64,000 nt of DNA. Origin: an uncultured Muribaculum sp. (GTDB lineage Bacteria > Bacteroidota > Bacteroidia > Bacteroidales > Muribaculaceae). The stretch lies in contig CAJTSK010000012.1 in NCBI GenBank assembly GCA_910578835.1, positions 1 to 64,000 on the forward strand, read 5' to 3'. Positions 1-7,815 of this stretch are shown piece by piece (the stretch's first letter is position 1; each line of letters starts with the position of its first letter). A program made the position numbers and the translations under genes. A model generated the notes under the pieces. That model was not told where the DNA came from, made no database searches, and was given only the letters and a program-made list of their open reading frames with translations.

Positions 1-100
1 GCTATAATCTTTGGCTGTGAAAAATTTATTTCCCCACTGATTTTCTACTGAGCCCTAAATGTGGCGGATTGTGACTGTATGGAGAATTAGAAGGGTATAT

Positions 101-137
101 AAAAAAAGTTGCCCGCCCCTCCCTTCAAACAGGGAGG
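101..137 (-). terminator. Possible leftward terminator hairpin
   Basis: The 7-bp arms at 118-124 and 131-137 are perfectly complementary (CCTCCCT/AGGGAGG) with a 6-nt loop. On the minus strand a run of seven T (101-107) follows after about ten bases. The distance between stem and T run is longer than in a typical terminator, so this may instead be a dispersed palindromic repeat. Confidence 0.3.
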
Positions 138-363
138 AACCGGACTAAAGCCAAAAGGCATGATTCTGTGATTCTAAAGATAGTTGTCTTATAGCGATTT
201 AAAGTGTTGAGAAAGTATTACTTACTTCACTTTATTCAACTTCATCCGCTTCGCAGCGTCTTCTGCTGAAGATTGTTGCCTTTTCCTTAGTCCGAGTAAA
301 CTTAAATGTTGCGTAAAATAATTATTCAGCCTAAGGAGATTCAACAAATGTCTCTATTCGGTG

Positions 364-394
364 CAAAGTTAGGTATTTTTTCTCAGATGGCAAA
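364..394 (-). promoter_or_regulatory. Leftward Bacteroidetes-type promoter candidate
   Basis: On the minus strand, TTTG (391-394) is followed after 19 bases by TAACTTTG (364-371), a full match to the TTTG-N19-21-TAnnTTTG pattern seen upstream of real genes in this window. No gene is visible to the left, so it may serve a non-coding transcript or be fortuitous. Confidence 0.4.
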
Positions 395-493
395 CTATTT
401 TGATATTTATTTTGAATAAAAATTAAATACGCTTAAACTTTTTCATAAGACAGATGTTATAATTTGCTTTTCTTGCTTTGTGATGGTTCGTAT

Positions 494-525
494 TTTGTCG
501 TTGTTAGAAATTTTTGCTAAATTTG
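494..525 (+). promoter_or_regulatory. Promoter of the GH28/GH105 fusion gene
   Basis: TTTG (494-497), a 20-base spacer and TAAATTTG (518-525) match the Bacteroidetes primary sigma factor consensus. The start codon lies about 50 bases downstream. Confidence 0.7.
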
Positions 526-578
526 TACCTTACGAAAACCATGACATTTTAATTAAACTAAATCATTAATAACTGACC

Positions 579-3500
579 ATGAAGCATTTTTGTTTTGTTA
601 TTGCGGCACTCCTGCTGCCCCTCCTTGCTTGGAGCGACGGATGGTCGACGCAATACCCCGAAATCGAAAAAAACATCAGGCAACCCAAGTTTTCTGAAAA
701 GGAATTCAAAATTACCAAGTATGGCGCAAAGACCGGTGCTTCGGCTGCTGTCAATCAGAAAGCTATCAACAAAGCCATTGATGCGTGCTCCAAAAAGGGA
801 GGCGGAAAAGTGATTGTGCCGGAAGGAAAATGGCTTACCGGTGCCATTACATTAAAGAGCGGTGTCAACCTCGTGGTTGAGCGTGGTGCCACTCTTGAGT
901 TTGTATTTGAACCGGAGCTTTATCCTATCGTGAAGACTCGTTGGGAGGGTCTTGACTGCTGGAATCTATCACCATGTATATATGCCTACGAAGCTACTGA
1001 CGTAGCTATCACCGGTGAAGGCGTGATTGATGGTGGTGGCACGAATGACACCTGGTGGAAATGGTGTGGCGCTCCCCGCTATGGATGGAAAGAGGGTGTT
1101 ATCAGCCAGCGCAACGGTGCTCGTGCACGCTTGCTGAAGATGGCTGAAGATGGCGTGGACATGGATGAACGCCGTTTCGGTCCTGAAGATGGACTTCGCC
1201 CTCAGCTTATCAACTTTAATCTTTGCGACGGTATTTTGATTGAGGATGTAACCCTGTTGCGCTCTCCGTTCTGGGTTATCCATCCGTTGTTGTCGCAAAA
1301 TATTACTGTTCGCAGGGTTAAGATTAATAACGACGGTCCTAACGGCGATGGCTGCGACCCCGAGTCATGTAACGGCGTGCTTATCGAGGATTGCTTCTTT
1401 AACACCGGCGACGACTGTATCGCAATCAAGAGCGGCCGTAATATGGACGGACGTCTCTGGGACCGTCCCAGCGAAAATATAATTGTCCGTAACTGTGAGA
1501 TGAAAAACGGTCACGGCGGTGTGGTGATAGGTAGTGAAATCTCAGGCGGATGCCGCAACGTGTTTGCTGAGAATAATCTCATGGACAGCCCTAACCTTGA
1601 CCGTGTGATACGTATAAAGACCAATACATGTCGTGGAGGCGTAATCGAAAATATCTATGCACGCGATATAAAGGTAGGTCAATGTGGCGAGTCAGTGCTT
1701 AAAATCAACCTTGACTATGAGCATAACGAGATATGCTGCCGCGGGTTCCTCCCGACAGTACGCAATGTGAATCTTGAAAATGTCACTTGTGAAAAGAGCA
1801 AATATGGCGTACAGATAATTGCACTCGACACATGTGTCAATGTATATGACATCAATGTAAAGGATTGTCATTTCAACGGTGTTGCCGACGGCAATTCAAT
1901 CACCGGAATGGTAAAGGATATAAACTACGACAATTATTACGTCAACGGAAGTCTTTGCCTCACCAAGAATCCTTACAAGCATTATAGCGAGTGGATTACC
2001 GCATCGGAAATGAAGCGTGTGCCGAAATCGTTTCTTCTTGACTTCGCGCAGAAGCCCCGCTGGAGCTATGTGATGGGAATCGAGCTTGGCGGAATGCTTG
2101 ACACATATAAGAAATATGGCAATAAGGAGATTCTTGACTATTGCAAGATGTACACCGATACCATGATTAATCCTGACGGCAGCATACGCAATTACAAGCT
2201 GTCGGATTATAACCTTGATAATGTGCGCACCGGTCATTTCGTTGCGAAGATGTATCAGATTCTGCCGGAGGAGAAAAACCGCAAGGCTCTCTATACGCTC
2301 ATGGAGCAGATGAAAAATCAGCCACGTACAAAAGAGGGCGTTTACTGGCACAAGGCTATCTATGCTTATCAGGTGTGGCTCGACGGTATATTCATGGGAC
2401 TTCCCGTGTCAACGCTGACTGCAGGAATGTTCCTTCCCGAGAAGGAGGCGATTGCTATCTATGACGATGCTGTTGACCAGATGAAGAAGACTTATGAGCG
2501 CACTCTCGACCCGAAGACCGGTCTTAACCGTCACGCATGGGATGAGAATCATGATATGTTCTGGTCAGATAACGAGACCGGTCTGTCGCAGCACTGCTGG
2601 GCACGCGCACAGGGCTGGTTTACAATGGCTCTCGTAGAACTTCTTGATAATCTGCCTGAAGATTATGCCCGTCGCGGTGAAGCTGTTGAATTGCTTGGCA
2701 AGGTGCTTGCCAATGTGGTGAAATGGCAGGATAAAGACACCGGTGTATGGTATCAGGTAATGGATAGCCCCGGCCGTGAAGGCAACTATCTTGAGTCGAC
2801 CGCTTCGTCAATGTTTGCCTACGGTTTGCTGAAATCTTACAATAAGGGATATGTCGATGCATCGTTCCGTGATGCCGGTATCAAGGCTTACCGTGGCATT
2901 ATCAATAATTTCATCAAGGTCAACCCTGACAGCACAATTTCTCTTACCAACTGCTGTGCTGTGGCAGGTCTTGGCCCGGGTATGAGCGAGTCGGTGAAAA
3001 AGGCTGCTCCCAAAGTTAAGGAAAACCGTCGCCGCGACGGCTCTTACGAGTATTATCTTAGCGAGCCTGTGCGCGACAACGATGCCAAGGGTATCGGCCC
3101 GTTTATCTGGGCGTCGCTTGAAATGGAGGATATGGGATTTACCACTGACAATGTGATGAAGCCCATCGACCGTCAGGCGGTAGTGACACGAAATAATCCG
3201 GTGGTTACCAAGTATGATCCACTGGCAAGTCTATCAGTCGGCAATGGCAGCTTTGCTGCCACTGTCGACCTGACAGGACTCCAAAGTTATCCTGATGAAT
3301 ATAAGGTTGGAGTGCCGGTCACCACAATGTCAGAGTGGGGCTGGCACTCTTTTCCTAATGTTGACAATCTTTTGCCTTCCGAGTCACAGCGTACCATGAA
3401 TCTCGGGCATGGCAGAGATGAAGTGTATGCCGTGGAATATAAGGATGGCAGTCGCAATGCAAAGGCTACCGACTATTTCCGTGTAAATCCTCACCGTCTT

Positions 3501-5327
3501 AACCTTGGTCATGTAGGACTGCTGCTGACTGACAGCGCCGGACGCCGGTTGGCAATTGATGAATTGACCGGGGTAAGACAGGAACTCGCTCTCTGGGACG
3601 GCAAGATAGAATCGGTGTTTGATGCCTTGGGGCAACGGGTCGAGGTGACCACATCATGTATGGCAGGTCGCGATTGCCTGTTCGGGCGAGTAAAGAGTGA
3701 GCTGCTTCACTCGGGAAATGCGGCGGTGACCTTGAGATTTCCATATCCGACCGGACTTCACGCCGATGATGCCACTGATTATTCGCGACCTGAAGCCCAC
3801 TCGTCGAAAATAATAGAATTGAAACCACACAGCGCTGTCATCCAACGCATACTCGACGATACAAAATATTATGTTACGGTAGAGTGGGAAGGCGGTGCTA
3901 CATTTAAGGAAGTGGCGCCGCATTGTTTTTCGCTCTCGACCGACGACAATGTGCTTACCTTTGCCGTTGAGTACAGTTCTAAGCCTGTAGAGCCGCGCGA
4001 CGTGTCATATTCCTATGACCAGGCGTTGAAAGCGGGCATTAAAAACTGGCAGGCATTTTGGAAGAAAGGCGCTATCGTGGATTTCTCGGAGTGTACCGAC
4101 CCGCGTGCCGCCGAGCTTGAGCGCCGCACAGTGCTGTCTCAATACCTCACCGCGATAAACTGTGCCGGAGCTGTGCCCCCGCAGGAGACAGGTCTGACAA
4201 GTAATTCATGGTTTGGCCGTCCTCATCTTGAGATGACATGGTGGCATGCCGTGGACTTCGCGTTGTGGAATCGTCCAGCAGTTGTCGGAAAGATGCTTGA
4301 TTGGTACAATGATGTGGCTTATCCGGTAGCTGCCTGGATTGCATCACGTCAGGGATTTGACGGCGTGCGCTGGATGAAGATGACCGACCCCGATGCCGGT
4401 GAGGCTCCCTCTAACACCGGGTCATTCCTGATATGGCAGCAACCCCATTATATCTACATGGCTGAAGAGATGTACCGTGCCAATCCTGATGACGCCACCC
4501 TCGACCGCTATGGCGAGCAGGTGGAGGCTACAGCCGCGTTTATGGCGGATTATGCCCGTGCATGCGCTCCGAAGGGCAAAGGCACTATACGTCTTTTCGG
4601 TCATACTGCGATGCAGGAGTCTATGTCAAAAGATTTTTCTTGCAATCATCCGTTTGAACTGGCTTATTGGCGTTACGGACTTGAAAAGGCACAGCAGTGG
4701 CGTGAACGTCGCGGGCTGCAACGTCACAAAGAGTGGGATGATATTATCGCCCGGCTCTCACCGCTCCCTCAGCGCGACGGAGTGTACGTGGCTGGCGAGC
4801 CGGTAAAGAAATTTGACAACAGCAAGCGCGGCAATGCCGGATTTGACCCCTATGTGGCGGCAGCGCAGAAGGGCGCGTCATCTATCTCTGAAGCCGACTT
4901 CCTGGTTAAATGCAAAAGCGACCACCCGGCGGTGCTTGGCGCGTGTGGACTGCTTCCCGACATGGGACACTATGACCGCGCGATAATGGAACGCACGCTT
5001 GACAGCGTGTTTGCCGACTGGAACTGGGACAGCACATGGGGATGGGACTATGGCATGATTGCCATGTGTGCCGCCCGTCTTGGTCGTCCCGAAACCGCTG
5101 TTGACGCGCTTTTGATTGACAAGGGCAAAAACACATATCTCGTAAGCGGACATAATTTTCAGGAACCCAAACGCCTGCGACTCTACCTGCCCGGCAACGG
5201 CAGTCTGCTTGATGCAGTGGCAATGATGTGTGCCGGCTGGGATGGCTGCAAGGGAGTGCGCAATCCCGGATTCCCCGCCGACGGAACATGGAATGTACGT
5301 TGGGAAGGTCTGCGCCGCATGCAATAA
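579..5327 (+). CDS. Secreted multidomain pectinase: GH28 + GH105 + C-terminal glycosidase-like region
   Basis: This is a very large (1582 aa) protein with an N-terminal signal peptide (about residues 1-20), so it is periplasmic or outside the cell. Residues about 45-460 form a GH28 (polygalacturonase) right-handed helix domain with the family motifs in order: NGD at 255-257, DD at 278-279, GHG around H312, and RIK at 345-347. Residues about 485-850 match GH105 unsaturated rhamnogalacturonyl/glucuronyl hydrolases (HKAIYAYQ around 591, WARAQGW at 674-680). Residues about 865-1582 form a third region that starts at YDPLASLSVGNGSF; its Trp/Asp/Glu-rich makeup suggests another (alpha/alpha)6-type glycosidase, but I cannot assign a family. 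Family knowledge suggests depolymerisation of homogalacturonan or rhamnogalacturonan followed by removal of the terminal uronyl residue. No SusC/SusD pair or sensor is visible beside it. It has its own promoter and a strong terminator, so it is probably monocistronic. Confidence 0.88.
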   Translation: MKHFCFVIAALLLPLLAWSDGWSTQYPEIEKNIRQPKFSEKEFKITKYGAKTGASAAVNQKAINKAIDACSKKGGGKVIVPEGKWLTGAITLKSGVNLVVERGATLEFVFEPELYPIVKTRWEGLDCWNLSPCIYAYEATDVAITGEGVIDGGGTNDTWWKWCGAPRYGWKEGVISQRNGARARLLKMAEDGVDMDERRFGPEDGLRPQLINFNLCDGILIEDVTLLRSPFWVIHPLLSQNITVRRVKINNDGPNGDGCDPESCNGVLIEDCFFNTGDDCIAIKSGRNMDGRLWDRPSENIIVRNCEMKNGHGGVVIGSEISGGCRNVFAENNLMDSPNLDRVIRIKTNTCRGGVIENIYARDIKVGQCGESVLKINLDYEHNEICCRGFLPTVRNVNLENVTCEKSKYGVQIIALDTCVNVYDINVKDCHFNGVADGNSITGMVKDINYDNYYVNGSLCLTKNPYKHYSEWITASEMKRVPKSFLLDFAQKPRWSYVMGIELGGMLDTYKKYGNKEILDYCKMYTDTMINPDGSIRNYKLSDYNLDNVRTGHFVAKMYQILPEEKNRKALYTLMEQMKNQPRTKEGVYWHKAIYAYQVWLDGIFMGLPVSTLTAGMFLPEKEAIAIYDDAVDQMKKTYERTLDPKTGLNRHAWDENHDMFWSDNETGLSQHCWARAQGWFTMALVELLDNLPEDYARRGEAVELLGKVLANVVKWQDKDTGVWYQVMDSPGREGNYLESTASSMFAYGLLKSYNKGYVDASFRDAGIKAYRGIINNFIKVNPDSTISLTNCCAVAGLGPGMSESVKKAAPKVKENRRRDGSYEYYLSEPVRDNDAKGIGPFIWASLEMEDMGFTTDNVMKPIDRQAVVTRNNPVVTKYDPLASLSVGNGSFAATVDLTGLQSYPDEYKVGVPVTTMSEWGWHSFPNVDNLLPSESQRTMNLGHGRDEVYAVEYKDGSRNAKATDYFRVNPHRLNLGHVGLLLTDSAGRRLAIDELTGVRQELALWDGKIESVFDALGQRVEVTTSCMAGRDCLFGRVKSELLHSGNAAVTLRFPYPTGLHADDATDYSRPEAHSSKIIELKPHSAVIQRILDDTKYYVTVEWEGGATFKEVAPHCFSLSTDDNVLTFAVEYSSKPVEPRDVSYSYDQALKAGIKNWQAFWKKGAIVDFSECTDPRAAELERRTVLSQYLTAINCAGAVPPQETGLTSNSWFGRPHLEMTWWHAVDFALWNRPAVVGKMLDWYNDVAYPVAAWIASRQGFDGVRWMKMTDPDAGEAPSNTGSFLIWQQPHYIYMAEEMYRANPDDATLDRYGEQVEATAAFMADYARACAPKGKGTIRLFGHTAMQESMSKDFSCNHPFELAYWRYGLEKAQQWRERRGLQRHKEWDDIIARLSPLPQRDGVYVAGEPVKKFDNSKRGNAGFDPYVAAAQKGASSISEADFLVKCKSDHPAVLGACGLLPDMGHYDRAIMERTLDSVFADWNWDSTWGWDYGMIAMCAARLGRPETAVDALLIDKGKNTYLVSGHNFQEPKRLRLYLPGNGSLLDAVAMMCAGWDGCKGVRNPGFPADGTWNVRWEGLRRMQ

Positions 5328-5348
5328 TCAATTAGACATAAAGCGACT

Positions 5349-5385
5349 GGACACGGAGCGTATATCGCTGCCGTGTCCTTTTTTT
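5349..5385 (+). terminator. Rho-independent terminator of the pectinase gene
   Basis: GGACACGG (5349-5356) pairs with CCGTGTCC (5371-5378), with an inner AGCG/CGCT extension, and seven T follow (5379-5385). It starts 21 bases after the stop codon. Confidence 0.9.
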
Positions 5386-5714
5386 GTGGATTTTTGTCAC
5401 CGGATTGTCATATGGCAAGCGTTTCTTATTCAAACATGTTCTGTCTGTCATCAAATATGGGCATTTTATCAACAAACGGGTAAACTTTTTATGATTTTGC
5501 TTGTTTGGATTGTATAAAGAATGTATCTTTGTGCAAAGTTTCAACATCTAAATCGAGCAACCCGTAAAGCATATTTACAATACGAGTTTTCGATTATTTC
5601 CCATAGTGATAAAAAATTTAAGGCATGTCCTTCGTCATTGGTGTCTGATGCACCGGATGAATTATGTGATGTGACAATTGCCGAATCTAATGATAATAAC
5701 CTCAAGAGTTAAGA
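5386..5714 (+). other. Intergenic region and long 5' leader of rho
   Basis: After the terminator this stretch holds the rho promoter (5501-5531) and a leader of about 180 bases. A 63-codon frame (5521-5712) begins inside the promoter box itself, so it is unlikely to be translated. A long leader would fit autoregulation, known for rho in other bacteria, but no specific element is recognised. Confidence 0.5.
5501..5531 (+). promoter_or_regulatory. Promoter of rho
   Basis: TTG (5501-5503), a 20-base spacer and TATCTTTG (5524-5531) match the Bacteroidetes promoter pattern. Transcription would start about 180 bases before the rho ATG. Confidence 0.6.
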
Positions 5715-7799
5715 ATGTATAAACTTGATGATCTCAATGCGATGGACGAAAATCAATTGAAGTCGGTCGCTGAATCTATGAACATTAAGAAGGCAGACTC
5801 TTTTCCTCAGGAAGAGCTGGTATATAAAATCCTCGATAAGCAAGCTGAAGACCTCGCCTTGTCGGCGGGCGATAAAAAGCGTAAGGCTAAAGAGCCGAAG
5901 CCTAAAAAGAATGATGCCGAGTCGCAGGAGCAGAAAAGGAAGAAAAAGCAACCTTCCCAGCCTCAGAATGGCGCGACTGCGGAGCCGCAATCTGAAGAGC
6001 CTGCCGATTTGCAGGCGGCAGTTCCTGCCGATAATCAGCCTAAGGCAGAGATGCCGCGCCGCAAAAGAGGGCGTCCTTCAAAACAGCAGAAAGAGGCGGA
6101 AGCTGCCGCCATTAAAAATAGTCAGTCCGACATGTCGTTGTTGCCTTCGCTTGACGAGCCTGTCGCTGAATTGCCTGTTCCCGAACCGGAAGAAGATCAT
6201 CGCGACCAACTGACCTTGATGGCGCCGCTTCCCGTTGAGGAAAAGAAAGAGCCGGTAGCCGGTTTGCTCCCCGATGGCAATGTGGAGCATGGTTCCGATA
6301 CTCCGGAGCTGCCGGCTGCACAGGGTGAGCAGGAGTCAAAAACTGACGAGGAGCCTCAAGGCGAACAGCGTCGCCGGGATTTCCGTCCGGTCAAGGACTC
6401 GACATTCGGGTCATTTTTCCGCAGTGACCGTAAGTTTGTGCCCCGCTCTCAGCGTGAAAAGGAAGAGGCAGCCGCTGCCGCTGCGAGAGCAGCCGCCACA
6501 GCTCCCATAATCATTCAGGAGCCGGGAGTGGAAGCGCAGCAGCCTGCCAACAATAACCGCCAGCAGCAAGGTCAAGGCAAGAAAAACAAGAAAAACCGCA
6601 ATAACCAGAACAATAATAATCAGCAGCAACAGCAGCCGATGGCTCCTGCTCCTCAGGAACCGCCGATGCCTCAATATAATTTTGACGGGTTGCTGACTGC
6701 CTCGGGTGTGCTTGAGGTAATGCCCGATGGATACGGATTTCTGCGCTCAAGCGATTACAACTATCTGTCGTCGCCCGATGATGTCTACGTGACCCAGTCG
6801 CAGATAAAACTTAACGGCTTGAAGACCGGAGATGTCGTGGAGGGATATATCCGTCCGCCGAAAGAAGGTGAAAAGTATTTCCCGCTTAGCGAGGTGCTGA
6901 TGGTCAACGGGCGTACTCCCGAGTTTATCCGTGACCGCGTGCATTTCGAGCATCTCACACCTCTTTTCCCTGATGAGAAATTTGACCTTACAAGCGGTCG
7001 CACATGCAATCTCTCTACCCGTATCGTCGATATGTTCTCGCCGATAGGCAAAGGTCAGCGCGGACTTATCGTGGCTCCTCCCAAGACCGGTAAAACTATA
7101 CTTCTGAAAGATATAGCCAATGCCATTGCCGAAAATCACCCCGATACTTATATTATAATTCTCCTTATTGACGAACGTCCTGAGGAGGTGACCGACATGA
7201 GTCGCAGCGTAAATGCCGAGGTTATTGCTTCTACGTTTGATGAGCCTGCCGACCGTCATGTCAAAATCGCCAGCATCGTGCTTGAAAAGGCTAAGCGCAT
7301 GGTAGAGTGTGGTCATGACGTGGTAATTCTGCTTGACTCTATTACCCGACTTGCCCGCGCTTACAACACAGTGTCACCCGCTTCAGGAAAAATACTTTCC
7401 GGTGGTGTTGACGCCAATGCCTTGCAGAAGCCGAAGCGATTCTTCGGTGCGGCACGCAACATCGAAAACGGAGGTTCGCTTACAATTATCGCCACGGCTC
7501 TTACCGAGACAAGCTCGAAGATGGATGAAGTGATATTCGAGGAGTTCAAGGGCACAGGTAACATGGAACTTCAGCTTGACCGCAAGCTTTCCAACAAGCG
7601 AGTGTTCCCCGCTGTCGATATCATGGCGTCAAGCACTCGTCGCGACGACCTTCTGCTCCGTCCCGAAACATTGCAGCGTATGTGGATTCTCCGCCGCTAC
7701 CTTAGCGACCGCACCTCTGTCGAGGCGATGGAGTTTATGCGTGACCAGATGGAGAAGACGCGCGACAACGACGAGTTGCTCCGTTCGATGAACGCATAA
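5715..7799 (+). CDS. rho: Transcription termination factor Rho with a long disordered N-terminal insertion
   Basis: Rho is the hexameric RNA helicase that terminates untranslated transcripts. Residues 1-45 look like the usual Rho N-terminal helical domain. Residues about 46-325 are a low-complexity charged insertion (Lys/Glu/Pro, then a Gln/Asn-rich tract near 275-305). The RNA-binding OB fold follows (PDGYGFLRSS from residue 337), then the ATPase core with Walker A APPKTGKT ending at 461, the ERPEEVTDM segment, and a conserved C-terminus. At 694 aa it is about 270 residues longer than E. coli Rho. Bacteroides Rho proteins are known to carry such an insertion, which in B. thetaiotaomicron drives condensate formation. 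tamL starts 16 bases downstream, so the two may share a transcript. Confidence 0.97.
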   Translation: MYKLDDLNAMDENQLKSVAESMNIKKADSFPQEELVYKILDKQAEDLALSAGDKKRKAKEPKPKKNDAESQEQKRKKKQPSQPQNGATAEPQSEEPADLQAAVPADNQPKAEMPRRKRGRPSKQQKEAEAAAIKNSQSDMSLLPSLDEPVAELPVPEPEEDHRDQLTLMAPLPVEEKKEPVAGLLPDGNVEHGSDTPELPAAQGEQESKTDEEPQGEQRRRDFRPVKDSTFGSFFRSDRKFVPRSQREKEEAAAAAARAAATAPIIIQEPGVEAQQPANNNRQQQGQGKKNKKNRNNQNNNNQQQQQPMAPAPQEPPMPQYNFDGLLTASGVLEVMPDGYGFLRSSDYNYLSSPDDVYVTQSQIKLNGLKTGDVVEGYIRPPKEGEKYFPLSEVLMVNGRTPEFIRDRVHFEHLTPLFPDEKFDLTSGRTCNLSTRIVDMFSPIGKGQRGLIVAPPKTGKTILLKDIANAIAENHPDTYIIILLIDERPEEVTDMSRSVNAEVIASTFDEPADRHVKIASIVLEKAKRMVECGHDVVILLDSITRLARAYNTVSPASGKILSGGVDANALQKPKRFFGAARNIENGGSLTIIATALTETSSKMDEVIFEEFKGTGNMELQLDRKLSNKRVFPAVDIMASSTRRDDLLLRPETLQRMWILRRYLSDRTSVEAMEFMRDQMEKTRDNDELLRSMNA

Positions 7800-7815
7800 C
7801 ATCGAGCTGGCTCCC

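Larger units (their letters stand above)
1..578. other. Intergenic region upstream of the pectinase gene
   Basis: No convincing gene is seen here. The stretch contains the promoter of the following gene (494-525), a leftward promoter-like sequence (364-394), and an inverted repeat near 118-137 followed on the minus strand by a T run. A 23-codon ORF at 348-419 is too short to call. Confidence 0.6.

Noticed and set aside
348..419. 23-codon ORF (MSLFGAKLGIF...) preceded by an AAGGAG-like sequence
   Set aside because: Too short, no homologue recognised, and it overlaps a leftward promoter-like sequence; purine-rich ribosome sites carry little weight in Bacteroidetes.
5521..5712. 63-codon frame in the rho leader that ends 2 bases before the rho ATG
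   Set aside because: Its start codon lies inside the rho promoter box, and its composition is not protein-like.
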